A stretch of 64,000 nucleotides of DNA, taken from assembly GCF_000236685.1 (NCBI RefSeq), contig NC_016633.1, forward strand, positions 1,426,001 through 1,490,000, written 5' to 3'. Source of the DNA: Sphaerochaeta pleomorpha str. Grapes (GTDB lineage Bacteria > Spirochaetota > Spirochaetia > Sphaerochaetales > Sphaerochaetaceae). Of this stretch, positions 44,101-52,780 are shown in pieces (the first letter of the stretch is position 1; the number at the start of each line of letters is the position of its first letter). Below the pieces are notes generated by a model. It had not been told where the DNA came from. It searched no databases and saw nothing but the letters and a program-made list of their open reading frames with translations. The translations under genes were made by a program, and so were the position numbers.

Positions 44101-44856
44101 ATCAAACCAGTTGCATTGATAACGGGAGTCAGCAGAGAAATCGGGATAGGGGCGTCGATTGCAAGGACCTTGGCCAAAGCCGGCTGGGATATTGCACTGA
44201 CGTACTGGAAACCTTATGACGCCACCATGAGTTGGGGAAGCAACAGCAAGGATATCGAGAACCTCATACAGGAACTTACTGAACTGGGGGCACACACTTT
44301 TTCCCTTGAGGTTGACCTTTCAGATGACAAGGCCGCCTCTTTACTACTACAAAAGACCATTGAGGCTTTGGGATCTGTCACCGCGCTGGTCCTTTCCCAC
44401 TGTCACTCAGTTGACAGTGATATCCAATCGACAACCCTGGAAAGTTTTGACATGCATTTCAAAGTGAACGCCAGAGCTACCTGGCTGTTGATACGGGATT
44501 TCTGCAACCAATTCTCCGCAGAATTCGGAACAGGGAGAATTATAGCCATTACAAGCGACCATGTTGCAGGCAATCTTCCCTATGGGGCAAGCAAGGGTGC
44601 AATGGACCGTATTGTATTGGCTGCAGCCGAAGAAAACAGAAAAAAGGGAATCACAGCCAACGTAATCAACCCGGGCGCAACTGATACTGGCTGGATGCAA
44701 GACGATCTCAAAGCCTTTATCCGGGATGCAACATTTCTCAACAGAATAGGAAGACCTGAAGACTGTGCAAATCTCGTTGCATTTCTTTGCAGTGAAAAAG
44801 GTGGGTGGATAAATGGCCAGCTCATCTACAGTAATGGAGGGTTCAAGCCCCAATAA
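44101..44856 (+). CDS. SDR-family oxidoreductase, apparently starting at ATC
   Basis: This protein of about 251 residues has ALITGVSREIGIGASIA near residue 5, ITSDHVAG near 141, the catalytic YGASK near 160, and WINGQLIYSNGGFKPQ at the end. The NNAG motif is SHCHS here. The start is unusual. AAAGGAGG lies 6 bases before ATC at 44101, and starting there restores the first strand (KPVALITG). There is no ATG, GTG or TTG in frame between the previous stop at 44047 and a TTG at 44116, which would cut off that strand and sits too far from the ribosome site. The substrate is unknown. Confidence 0.85.
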   Translation: MKPVALITGVSREIGIGASIARTLAKAGWDIALTYWKPYDATMSWGSNSKDIENLIQELTELGAHTFSLEVDLSDDKAASLLLQKTIEALGSVTALVLSHCHSVDSDIQSTTLESFDMHFKVNARATWLLIRDFCNQFSAEFGTGRIIAITSDHVAGNLPYGASKGAMDRIVLAAAEENRKKGITANVINPGATDTGWMQDDLKAFIRDATFLNRIGRPEDCANLVAFLCSEKGGWINGQLIYSNGGFKPQ

Positions 44857-44869
44857 CCGGTAGCGTTAT

Positions 44870-45490
44870 CTACCTGAGAATCGAGGCATAGATCAAAAAG
44901 TAGATTGACATTCTCAAAAATCGAATCTGGCAGGCTAGCAGAACCGGGATCGGTTTCAATTTGACGATACCTGCAATGCAGCAAATCGTCGAGAAGGGAA
45001 GCGGGGTCATCCCTGAGATGACAATTGCCCACATTCCGTATTTTTTGAGGATTTTCTCTGAATCACCCCCTGCCAACCGGAGTGTCAAATGCTTGATAAA
45101 GGGAATCAAACCTATCAAACGGCCAAGCAAATAGGCTGAATAGGCACCTGCCATAGAACTTGCACCCATCACAAAAATGGCAGTAAGGGGATTCCACTTG
45201 AGCACAAAAGGCCACATCATATCAGGGGAAAGCGGCAGGATGAGCATATCTACCAGATAGACAAAGAGCGCAACGCCTTTCATGCCAAAATCCGAAATAA
45301 ACTTCTGTATTGGAGCTGACTCATTGAAGGCTTGTAGGTTGGTCACTTGGATAATAAAGAAAATAATCGATAAGAACAGGACCGTTAGTACAATCGTTTT
45401 AAAAAGCAACTGCTTGAAATCGAGGGTACCATCCTCAAGCATGAGGCTTTCTTTGGAAAACATTTTTTTCAATCGCTTGAAAACATTCAT
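44870..45490 (-). CDS. DedA/SNARE-associated (VTT domain) membrane protein
   Basis: This 206-residue protein has about five hydrophobic segments and the VTT-domain pattern: PLSPDMMWPFVLKWNPLTAIFVMGASSMAGAYSAYLLGRLIG near residues 86-127 and MTPLPFSTICCIAGIVK near 159. Families of this type (DedA, YqjA, TMEM41) act in lipid scrambling or undecaprenyl-phosphate recycling. The start overlaps the alaX stop by 4 bases (ATGA). Confidence 0.85.
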   Translation of the reverse strand: MNVFKRLKKMFSKESLMLEDGTLDFKQLLFKTIVLTVLFLSIIFFIIQVTNLQAFNESAPIQKFISDFGMKGVALFVYLVDMLILPLSPDMMWPFVLKWNPLTAIFVMGASSMAGAYSAYLLGRLIGLIPFIKHLTLRLAGGDSEKILKKYGMWAIVISGMTPLPFSTICCIAGIVKLKPIPVLLACQIRFLRMSIYFLIYASILR

Positions 45491-46671
45491 TCTAAAAGTC
45501 TCCTAAAGGAATCAAGAAAGTCTGCAGCCTCCCCCATTCCCATTCCTTGCCATAAGGGAGGGCGTCCTCCCCCTTTCCCCTGGAAGGAAGTAAGCAACGC
45601 TGCACGTTCTTTGGGGAAATCGAAAAGGGAAGAAGCTTTTCCACTGAGACCTACGAGCCAAAGCAGTCTCCCTTCTTCTTCTTTTGCTGCACAGAGAGCC
45701 AAATCTGGATAAAGGGCAAACACCTGTGCTATCTGTTTGAAATCAAGATCATCGATTACTTTCCAGAGAACCACAGGAATACCTTCTATTTTCTCTGCCT
45801 TTGTTACCAAGGCCTCAAGCATTACCTCTGCAAGTCGTTGCCCTTTTCTCTGCAACAGCGATTTATCCAGAACAGCCTGACGTAAAGCAACTTCTGCCAC
45901 TGCAGCCAGGTTCTCTTTTGGAGCCGAGAAAAGCGCACTGAGTTTCATCACCACTGAGCGATTTTCCCTTATGTCTTCAAGGGCTTTTTGTCCAACGGAA
46001 AACACCAGACGTACATGCCCCCTGATTTTTTCCTGTGCAGTGTACTGGAACAACCCTACTTCCCGGGTATTTTCCGTATGGAGTCCCCCGCAGGCGATGG
46101 TGTCGATCCCTTCGATAACCACCAGCCGGATCCCGTCGCCTTTCACTTTTATTGTGCGGCGCAAAGGCAAGGCCTCAGCCTCTTTTTGGGTATGCACTTC
46201 ATAGGAAACAGGATGAGCCTCAACAACAGCCTTGTTCACGGCATCCTCAAGCTGGTAACAGAGTGTCTCATCGATATTCGCGGTGTCGGTTTCGATTGTC
46301 AGGGCTTTTTCACCTTGGTGTACACTTACCGTTCCGATCCCAAAGCGGGAAAACAGTATCCCGCTCGCAATATGCTGTGCGGTATGCATTTGCATATAAT
46401 GGTAGCGATGTTCCCAGTCAAGGTCAATGGAAACAGTATCACCAACCGAAAAGGTAGGCTCCTGGACTTTGTGGAAAATGTGTTTCTGTTCGTCCTTGAT
46501 AGTATCGAGAAGCGGACATCCCCCAATACTTCCCCTATCCCCGCTCTGTCCCCCACCTTCGGGATAACAGATGGTTCGATCCAGCACCACACCTTCTTCG
46601 GTGATGGCAAGCACTTTTGCCTCGAGGCTTTTCAGATAGGGTTGTGCATAATAGGTAGCGATGGTGTTCAT
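45487..46671 (-). CDS. alaX: Alanyl-tRNA editing protein (AlaX)
   Basis: This 394-residue protein is homologous to the editing domain of AlaRS. The zinc ligands are visible as HTAQHIASGIL (H-x-x-x-H) near residue 96 and CGGLHTENTREVG (C-x-x-x-H) near 193. The N-terminal YCYPEGGGQSGDRG-like segment (CYPEGGGQSGDRGSIGG) is also typical. The C-terminal half fits a DHHA1-like part. It removes serine (or glycine) wrongly attached to tRNA-Ala. It is coupled to the DedA-like gene downstream. Confidence 0.92.
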   Translation of the reverse strand: MNTIATYYAQPYLKSLEAKVLAITEEGVVLDRTICYPEGGGQSGDRGSIGGCPLLDTIKDEQKHIFHKVQEPTFSVGDTVSIDLDWEHRYHYMQMHTAQHIASGILFSRFGIGTVSVHQGEKALTIETDTANIDETLCYQLEDAVNKAVVEAHPVSYEVHTQKEAEALPLRRTIKVKGDGIRLVVIEGIDTIACGGLHTENTREVGLFQYTAQEKIRGHVRLVFSVGQKALEDIRENRSVVMKLSALFSAPKENLAAVAEVALRQAVLDKSLLQRKGQRLAEVMLEALVTKAEKIEGIPVVLWKVIDDLDFKQIAQVFALYPDLALCAAKEEEGRLLWLVGLSGKASSLFDFPKERAALLTSFQGKGGGRPPLWQGMGMGEAADFLDSFRRLLE

Positions 46672-46686
46672 GGGAAAATCCTTTTC

Positions 46687-47343
46687 TTAGGGGCGATGCA
46701 TGGTAAGGTAATCGTCGACCGGCAGGGCAGTCTCTGCCACAGGCAGATGGAACTTGAATTTGATGGCGATAAGCCTGATAGCCAGCACCAAAAACGTACA
46801 GGCCAGAAACTTGCCTAACAATCCGAGAGAGGTTCGTTCCAGTAGCAGATAGATAACACCCCCGATAAGGGAGGCTGTTGCATAGAAGTCGCTGGTGAGG
46901 ACCGAGGGCACCGACCTGCTCATAATATCCCGTATGACCCCACCTCCGACCGCTGAGAACACTCCACAAAGAAGCTGTCCGACTGGTCCGATGCCATACA
47001 TGGCGCCTTTGGCAACACCAAGTGCGGTAAAGACCCCCAGTCCAAGGGCATCGCAGAAGAGGATGGTCCTCCACCTTCCTACGAAGGTAGGGGCGAGAAA
47101 GAATACCGCCAAACCAACCAGGACACATACAATGATGTAGGAACTATTGGTCAATGCGGCAACGGGTGTTGCCCCGATGAGAACGTCGCGGAGCATGCCT
47201 CCCCCACATCCTACGGTGCAGGCAAACACAACTACCCCGAGGATATCCAATTTGCACCGCACCCCTTTGACCGCACCGGTTATTGCGAAGATGAGTGTCC
47301 CGAAAATATCGAATGCATAGATGATTGTCTGTTCCATTTCCAT
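46687..47343 (-). CDS. TRIC channel / UPF0126 (YicG-like) membrane protein
   Basis: This 218-residue protein has seven predicted spans arranged as two repeats, each with a Gly-rich motif: TVGCGGGMLRDVLIG near residue 42 and SAVGGGVIRDIMSR near 127. These are the hallmarks of the trimeric intracellular cation channel fold. I chose the ATG at 47343 (MEMEQTII), which gives the family length; a much longer frame upstream runs through non-homologous sequence. It lies just before alaX. Confidence 0.9.
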   Translation of the reverse strand: MEMEQTIIYAFDIFGTLIFAITGAVKGVRCKLDILGVVVFACTVGCGGGMLRDVLIGATPVAALTNSSYIIVCVLVGLAVFFLAPTFVGRWRTILFCDALGLGVFTALGVAKGAMYGIGPVGQLLCGVFSAVGGGVIRDIMSRSVPSVLTSDFYATASLIGGVIYLLLERTSLGLLGKFLACTFLVLAIRLIAIKFKFHLPVAETALPVDDYLTMHRP

Positions 47344-47425
47344 ATACAGAAGCGTATCATCAAAACCAGACTTGTCCAAGAAGGCTAATGTGGGTATCTT
47401 AAGGTAAAGTTGCAAGGAGAACGTG

Positions 47426-48025
47426 ATGGCATTCATAAAATCAGCATGGGAACTCGCTTTGGAAAAGACAGAAACGCTGCAGGTAGACCCAGAGAAAATC
47501 AAGCATGATTTGAAAGTAAAGGAAGGTCGCCAGCTAGCTGCCGCATTCCTCATGGATATCGATATCACCAAAGAAGAGACGTTGGAGAAATTCTCAGCCT
47601 ACCCGGCAGAGGAACAGAAAGCAGTAACGGAAGGCATGGCCCTGACTTTGCTTGCAAATCTCACGTTGCCAAGAACTGAAAAGTTTCAGGAGAGTTTTGC
47701 AAAAATTACAGAACTCGGAAACATTATAGCCCCTGAAAACGAAGACCTAACCAGCCTCATGGGGCAGCTTGAGGCTTTCTTTTCCCAGTATTTCAAAAAC
47801 CAGGAAGATATGATCGAGCGAATGAAACAGCAGTTTGCACCTCAGCTTGAACAAAAGCAGGCACAATTGCGCCAGCAATATGGTCCGAATTTCATGCTCC
47901 GTCCAGAACAAGACCCTGAATTCATGAAGCTTTTGGATAAAAACCTTTCCCAGCTCGATACCCAGTACAACAACATCCTCATGCAGGCCAAAAACCAGAT
48001 CAAGGGAATCCTCAATATCGAATAG
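47426..48025 (+). CDS. Conserved hypothetical cytoplasmic protein
   Basis: This 199-residue protein is helical and charged, with no signal or membrane span. It contains a coiled-coil-like run (NQEDMIERMKQQFAPQLEQKQAQLRQQYG near residues 130-158) and ends IKGILNIE. I do not recognise the family. AAGGAG precedes ATG at 47426 with 6 bases between. The gene faces away from the TRIC gene and ends in a clear terminator. Confidence 0.75.
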   Translation: MAFIKSAWELALEKTETLQVDPEKIKHDLKVKEGRQLAAAFLMDIDITKEETLEKFSAYPAEEQKAVTEGMALTLLANLTLPRTEKFQESFAKITELGNIIAPENEDLTSLMGQLEAFFSQYFKNQEDMIERMKQQFAPQLEQKQAQLRQQYGPNFMLRPEQDPEFMKLLDKNLSQLDTQYNNILMQAKNQIKGILNIE

Positions 48026-48079
48026 TAATGGAAAAAACTATTTCCCATTGGAGTCCTTGCTTTTCCAGTAATAGGATTG

Positions 48080-48114
48080 AAAGCCGCCACGATGTACATC
48101 GCAGCGGCTTTTTT
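48080..48114 (+). terminator. Terminator after the hypothetical gene
   Basis: AAGCCGC and GCGGCTT pair, with a second palindrome CGATGTACATCG in the loop, and TTTTTT follows. Confidence 0.85.
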
Positions 48115-48142
48115 CAAGTCAAAACTACTGGTTATCCCCAGG

Positions 48143-49432
48143 TTACTTCCAATACTTTTCCATTCTCTTTACCAAGGATGCGCGATAGGCTTCCCAGTCG
48201 GTGATTGGATGGAGGGCAACGCCTTCCTCGCATGCTGCCTTCGCAACTGCGACTGCTTCATATTCGATTACGCGTGGGTCGAACGGTTTTGGCACAATGT
48301 AATTGCGTCCAAAACTGAACTTTGTTCCACCGTAGGCTTTCTCAACTGAAGCGGGGACACTTTCCTTTGCCAGTTTTGCAAGGGCCAAAGCTGCAGCCAT
48401 CTTCATCCCCTCGGTAATCCTAGATGCACGTACATCCAAGGCTCCGCGGAAAATAAAGGGGAAGCCCAACACATTGTTGATCTGGTTGGGATAATCACTT
48501 CTCCCCGTTGCCATGATAAGGTCACTGCGGGTTGAAACAGCCAGTTCATAGTCAATCTCGGGATTGGGGTTGGACATGGCAAAAACAACAGGGTCCTTGG
48601 CCATGGAGAGCAACATTTCAGCTGTTACACAATCGGCAACAGAAAGACCCATGAAGAAATCTGCATCGACCATGGCTTCTGCGAGAGTTCGCACTTCCCT
48701 TTCGGTGGCAAATTCTTCTTTCTCAGGGGTCATCCCCTTCGCCCTACCCTTGTAGATGACACCTTTGCTGTCGCACATGACAATATGCTCACGCTTGACT
48801 CCGGCGGCAACGAACATCTTTGCACAGGAAATACCTGCTGCTCCTGCACCATTGACAACGACTCTGATATCGGCAAGGGTCTTCCCTACGATTTCACAGG
48901 CATTCATCATCCCAGCAGTCGCAATGATGGCAGTGCCATGCTGGTCGTCATGGAAGATTGGGATCGGGCAGATCTTGATCAATTCCTGCTCAACCTTGAA
49001 GCATTCAGGTCCTTTGATATCCTCAAGGTTGACACCACCGAAGGTGGGGCTCAAGGCTTTGACAATTTCAATCAGCTTGTCAGGGTCTTTTTCATCAACT
49101 TCAATATCAAAAACATCAATATCGGCAAATCTCTTGAACAGAACACCTTTTCCTTCCATAACAGGTTTGCTGGCCAAAGCCCCACGGTCTCCAAGACCGA
49201 GGATTGCAGTCCCGTTGGAAATGACGGCCACGAGGTTCCCCTTGGAGGTATATTTATAGGCATCCTCAGGGTTCTCTTCGATTGCCAAAACAGGCTTTGC
49301 AACACCTGGGGTATAGGCAAGTCCGAGGTCACTTGCAGTCTGACAGGGCTTCGTAGGCACTACGCTTACTTTCCCGGGAACTCCATCCAGGCAATGGTAG
49401 GCCAATGCCCTCTCTTTCAAATCGTCATTCAT
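48143..49432 (-). CDS. Malic enzyme (NAD(P)-dependent, short bacterial type)
   Basis: This 429-residue protein has the malic-enzyme N-domain (LAYTPGVAKPVLAI near residue 38, VAVISNGTAILGLGDRGALASKPVMEGK near 68, IPIFHDDQHGTAIIATAG near 156) and a Rossmann site VVVNGAGAAGISCAKMF near 190. It converts malate to pyruvate and CO2. It has no phosphotransacetylase-like tail. The next gene upstream, an LDH2-type dehydrogenase, also acts on malate or lactate, so the two may share a pathway. Confidence 0.94.
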   Translation of the reverse strand: MNDDLKERALAYHCLDGVPGKVSVVPTKPCQTASDLGLAYTPGVAKPVLAIEENPEDAYKYTSKGNLVAVISNGTAILGLGDRGALASKPVMEGKGVLFKRFADIDVFDIEVDEKDPDKLIEIVKALSPTFGGVNLEDIKGPECFKVEQELIKICPIPIFHDDQHGTAIIATAGMMNACEIVGKTLADIRVVVNGAGAAGISCAKMFVAAGVKREHIVMCDSKGVIYKGRAKGMTPEKEEFATEREVRTLAEAMVDADFFMGLSVADCVTAEMLLSMAKDPVVFAMSNPNPEIDYELAVSTRSDLIMATGRSDYPNQINNVLGFPFIFRGALDVRASRITEGMKMAAALALAKLAKESVPASVEKAYGGTKFSFGRNYIVPKPFDPRVIEYEAVAVAKAACEEGVALHPITDWEAYRASLVKRMEKYWK

Positions 49433-49458
49433 ATTGGTTGGCTCCTTAGCTTCTTATG

Positions 49459-50601
49459 TTATTTCTTCTCGAAATCCCAGTGATAATCCATCTTGTAGCG
49501 ATCACGCAGGGTAACCATTACTTTCTGGAGGGAGGGAGGAACAGGACATCCGTGTTCATTCCTGAATTTCCAGGCAAGATATTCCTTTTCCCCTGCAGTG
49601 AAGATGTAATCCTCGCCTGGTGCCTTTTCACTGGCACGCAGCTGACGGCAAATGGTACCTGCAATGCGTTTGAAGGTTTCCAATCCCATGAAATGCTCAG
49701 GATCGATCGCAATAAAGAAATGCCCGAGAGGATAAGGAATCGGCTTGTGGTTTTCGTCAAACCCGTTGAGGGCCTTCATCCAGGAACCATCCTGCAAGGC
49801 GGCACAGAGGATTTCGACGATTGTAGCATACCCATAGCCTTTATAGCCCCCGGTCATGTCTCCGATTCCCCCAAGCGGGGTAAGGGCGGCTTTACCGGTA
49901 GTCAAATCCTCGAGCACTTGCTTCGTATCGGTTCTGGTCTTCCCTTCATGGTCGATGACCCATCCTGGAGGAAGGTCTTTTCCGGCTCTCCCATAGACTT
50001 CGATCTTTCCTCTCTGGCTCACAGAAGTGGCACAGTCGAGTACAAACGGGAATTCCTCATCGGTGGGAAGGCCAAAGGTGAGGGGGTTCGTTCCAAGCAT
50101 ATTCTCTACACCAAAGGTAGGGGCGATTGAAGGACGGGCATTGGTTCCGGTAATACCGATCATCCCCGCTTCGGTAGCCATGGTGGCAAAGTAACCGGCT
50201 ATTCCATAATGGTTTGAATTACGGACAGCAACCATACCCATACCATATTTCTTGGCTTTCTCAATTGCCATTTCCATTGCTTTATGACCTACGACATGGC
50301 CCATGCCATTATGCCCGTCAAGCACTGCAGTTGCATCCTGGTCTTTGACAACCTCGATTTCTGTGACAGGATTCATGATACCGATGTCGATGCGATCAAT
50401 GTAGATTGGCTTGAGACGTCCGATGCCATGGCTATCGATGCCTCTCTTGTCACTTTCGATCAACACATCACCGATAATCTTGGCATCAGCTGCAGGTACA
50501 CCGGCATGAATCAAAGCTTCTTCCATAAACTTTTCCAGTTCCGGAAAATGAATCCAAGCACAATCTGCATAATGTTCGGCGTATTCGTCCAGAAATTTCA
50601 T
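49459..50601 (-). CDS. Malate/L-lactate dehydrogenase-family (LDH2) oxidoreductase
   Basis: This 380-residue protein belongs to the LDH2 group that uses NAD(P) with malate, lactate, sulpholactate or ureidoglycolate. It has ESDKRGIDSHGIGRL near residue 49, DGHNGMGHVVGHKAME near 94, VAVRNSNHYGIAGYFATMA near 119, and GTNPLTFGLPTDEEFPFVLDCATS near 170. It is likely cotranscribed with the DeoR gene before it and with malic enzyme after it. GGAGGCTC precedes the ATG. The substrate is inferred from context. Confidence 0.9.
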   Translation of the reverse strand: MKFLDEYAEHYADCAWIHFPELEKFMEEALIHAGVPAADAKIIGDVLIESDKRGIDSHGIGRLKPIYIDRIDIGIMNPVTEIEVVKDQDATAVLDGHNGMGHVVGHKAMEMAIEKAKKYGMGMVAVRNSNHYGIAGYFATMATEAGMIGITGTNARPSIAPTFGVENMLGTNPLTFGLPTDEEFPFVLDCATSVSQRGKIEVYGRAGKDLPPGWVIDHEGKTRTDTKQVLEDLTTGKAALTPLGGIGDMTGGYKGYGYATIVEILCAALQDGSWMKALNGFDENHKPIPYPLGHFFIAIDPEHFMGLETFKRIAGTICRQLRASEKAPGEDYIFTAGEKEYLAWKFRNEHGCPVPPSLQKVMVTLRDRYKMDYHWDFEKK

Positions 50602-50610
50602 ATGAGCCTC

Positions 50611-51396
50611 CTAGTTTTTTTCATCAGCAATCAATATCTGTAATCCCTCACGGGTTTCCATTTGTTCTATGATGTGACCACCGTTTTTATCGGTCACCAA
50701 TACATCGACCCTGTCTATCGAGACAGTCTTGAAATTCGAGACAACACCTACCTTGTTTCCGCAGGCCACTACGATGACTTTGCCCACGGTATGTTCGATC
50801 ATGGCCCTGGTAGTTTCGGCTTCCTCCAAAACGGGTGTTGAAAGCCCTGCCGTCAAGGAAAATCCATCCACCCCTATAATTGCTTTATTGGCATATACTT
50901 CCGATACTATCAAGGAAGAAAGAGAACCGGATACAGAATGGGAACGGGGACGGTAGACCCCGCCGGCCAAGATAAGCCTGATCTGTTCCTGTTCCTTGCA
51001 AAGCCAGATAGCATCGATGTTGTTTGTGACAATGGTAACTTTTTTGCCTAGATCTACAATGGCCCTGATCGCCTCAAAGGTAGTGGAACCACTGTTGATA
51101 TAGAGGGTATCCCCCTCGTCTATCAAGGTTGCGACCAAACGGCCGATAGCTTCTTTCTCACTTGGGAATTCTGAAGCTTTCTGCAGGTAATCAGGTTCAA
51201 TGGGGAGATTGCGTCTTGCAGCGGCACCACCGTGTGTTCGCTCGACAAGGCCGTTTTTGGCAAGCTGGTCCAAGTCCCGGCGGATGGTGAGTTCACTGAC
51301 TTCAAGCTCTGTGGCCAGATCAGCTACGTTTACCGTACCGTTTTTACTGATAAGGGAGAGTATATATTGGTGTCTTCCGGCAGGGATTGTTGACAT
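50611..51396 (-). CDS. DeoR-family transcriptional regulator
   Basis: This 261-residue protein has an N-terminal HTH (RHQYILSLISKNGTVNVADLATELEVSELTIRRDLDQLAKNGLVERTHGGA) and a DeoRC sugar-phosphate-sensing domain (LYINSGSTTFEAI, VTIVTNN, GVYRPRSHSVSG, GVDGFSL). It probably governs the LDH2 and malic enzyme genes downstream in the same unit. Confidence 0.92.
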   Translation of the reverse strand: MSTIPAGRHQYILSLISKNGTVNVADLATELEVSELTIRRDLDQLAKNGLVERTHGGAAARRNLPIEPDYLQKASEFPSEKEAIGRLVATLIDEGDTLYINSGSTTFEAIRAIVDLGKKVTIVTNNIDAIWLCKEQEQIRLILAGGVYRPRSHSVSGSLSSLIVSEVYANKAIIGVDGFSLTAGLSTPVLEEAETTRAMIEHTVGKVIVVACGNKVGVVSNFKTVSIDRVDVLVTDKNGGHIIEQMETREGLQILIADEKN

Positions 51397-51441
51397 ACAA
51401 GCTCCTTGAATGTTTTTGAACTTTTAAATACCGTTAAAATC

Positions 51442-51471
51442 ATATTACAATCATAAACGTTCATATGTCAA
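51442..51471 (-). promoter_or_regulatory. Promoter of the deoR-LDH2-malic enzyme unit
   Basis: On the minus strand TTGACA (51466-51471) and TAATAT (51442-51447) are 18 bases apart. The start codon lies about 45 bases beyond the -10. Confidence 0.6.
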
Positions 51472-51496
51472 TCAAAAGACACTTTTTTTACAGGAT

Positions 51497-51530
51497 GAAA
51501 AAAAACCTGCATCCGATTGGGAAGCAGGCT
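51497..51530 (-). terminator. Terminator of the outer-membrane-like protein gene
   Basis: On the minus strand GCCTGCTTCC and CGGATGCAGG pair imperfectly, and TTTTTTTT follows directly. Confidence 0.75.
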
Positions 51531-51538
51531 GGATAGAT

Positions 51539-52171
51539 TTAGAAATAAAGCACCGGGCTATACACCGAATACCGTGGGTAATATCGGGTATACCTCCAAT
51601 TGAAGGCAGAACCGAACGAAAAACCGATATAGGGTAAAATACTTCCGGACAGCCCCGAGACCCTGGTTTCGTCAACTATGTGCAGAAAGGCGAGATCTGC
51701 GAAGGTCCCAAGGATAAGGGCAAAGTCCCATATCTCATTGCCTGCAAACCGAAACCTGGCCCCCAGGTCTACGGCAGCTCCCAGCTGCTGCTCCAAGATA
51801 CTGGTAGCTGTATCTGTACCGGTGAGTGCATAAAATGGCCCTACAGATAAAAACCCTGTCACGCCACCTGCCAGAACAGAAGTGAACGTCGGACCGGTAA
51901 AGAGAAACAACCGCAGAAAGGCTGGATTTGCATCAAGCGAAAAGCTCATGGCAAACTTGGTTTCCAACCCGATATCTGAGTTACGAGGAAATGCAAACCA
52001 GGAAAAATCATACCCGATGGCATCTTCCTGTCCGCTTGAAAGAGTTAGCCCGGATTTATAGGGGATATCATAGACGAAAGACGAATTAACCCAGCTTTCC
52101 GGGGTGGTTGCAAAGAGTCCGATTGAAATAAAGACCAAAAGAAGCGTTACAGTAACTGTTTTTCTACTCAT
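51539..52171 (-). CDS. Putative outer-membrane or periplasmic beta-rich protein
   Basis: This 210-residue protein has a Sec signal (MSRKTVTVTLLLVFISIGLFA). The rest alternates polar and aromatic residues with short turns (FSWFAFPRNSDIGLETKFAMSFSL, GARFRFAGNEIWDFALILG) and ends RYSVYSPVLYF with a C-terminal Phe, as many beta-barrel proteins do. It may be a small outer-membrane barrel. I recognise no named family. Confidence 0.7.
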   Translation of the reverse strand: MSRKTVTVTLLLVFISIGLFATTPESWVNSSFVYDIPYKSGLTLSSGQEDAIGYDFSWFAFPRNSDIGLETKFAMSFSLDANPAFLRLFLFTGPTFTSVLAGGVTGFLSVGPFYALTGTDTATSILEQQLGAAVDLGARFRFAGNEIWDFALILGTFADLAFLHIVDETRVSGLSGSILPYIGFSFGSAFNWRYTRYYPRYSVYSPVLYF

Positions 52172-52268
52172 AGTATACCTCTGAAACGGAAAGAACTCTC
52201 TTATATCAATCCCATTTCCTCTTGATTATCATTTAATTATCTGCTATGGTCAACTGTACGAAAAACAT

Positions 52269-52340
52269 GGTGCCATACCCAAGCGGTAAGGGAAAGGTCT
52301 GCAAAACCTTGATGCATCGGTTCGAATCCGATTGGCACCT
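52269..52340 (+). tRNA. tRNA-Cys (GCA)
   Basis: The cloverleaf is complete: acceptor GGTGCCA / TGGCACC, D arm with AAGCGGTAA, anticodon loop CTGCAAA with GCA at 52301-52303, and T arm with GGTTCGAATCC. The discriminator base is T, as for Cys. CCA is not encoded. A terminator follows at 52356. Confidence 0.95.
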
Positions 52341-52355
52341 TTTGACAAATGAAAG

Positions 52356-52386
52356 CAACTCCTTCTCGAGGGAGTTGTTTTTTTTT
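52356..52386 (+). terminator. Terminator after tRNA-Cys
   Basis: CAACTCC and GGAGTTG form a stem over the loop TTCTCGAG, and TTTTTTTTT follows. Confidence 0.85.
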
Positions 52387-52696
52387 GCTTTTTCTAAGTT
52401 CCTCACCACCCTGGCACACTCCCCCATCCAGATCATTTCACCGGGGAAAAACCGTTACGACTACCGGCAAACAGGACCTATCCTAGCTTTCAAATGCCAA
52501 AATGCAATCCAAACACACTACACAATAAGCGACATTTCATCACTTTATAAGGATTTGTCATTCGCTCCCGAGGATATTTTTTTTGAAAAAAAAGCTCTCA
52601 GAATAAGTTATTTCAAGAAATATAACCATTAATTCTTTTACTTATAAACATATAAACAATTCTTGAAGCATCGAATAAATAGCGAAAAGTTTTGTA
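52387..52696. other. Intergenic stretch without a recognised gene
   Basis: I see no coding frame with a ribosome site, and no RNA or repeat, between the tRNA terminator and the promoter at 52697. The DNA gets more AT-rich to the right, as it does upstream of the secreted-protein cassettes at 58-64 kb. Confidence 0.5.
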
Positions 52697-52726
52697 TTGA
52701 CAGATGTATTAATCGGTGTATATTAT
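52697..52726 (+). promoter_or_regulatory. Promoter of the Cys-rich secreted protein gene
   Basis: TTGACA at 52697-52702 and TATTAT at 52721-52726 are 18 bases apart. Transcription would start near 52733, exactly at the base of a leader hairpin. Confidence 0.7.
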
Positions 52727-52732
52727 ATTGTA

Positions 52733-52753
52733 TACGTTAAGGTATTTAACGTA
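52733..52753 (+). promoter_or_regulatory. 5'-terminal leader hairpin
   Basis: TACGTTAA-ggtat-TTAACGTA forms a perfect 8-bp stem at the predicted transcript start. It may shield the 5' end from degradation. It is unrelated in sequence to the leaders at 58.9-62.7 kb but placed in the same way. Confidence 0.55.
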
Positions 52754-52780
52754 AATCCAATCTCGAAAGGAAGAAAGAAA

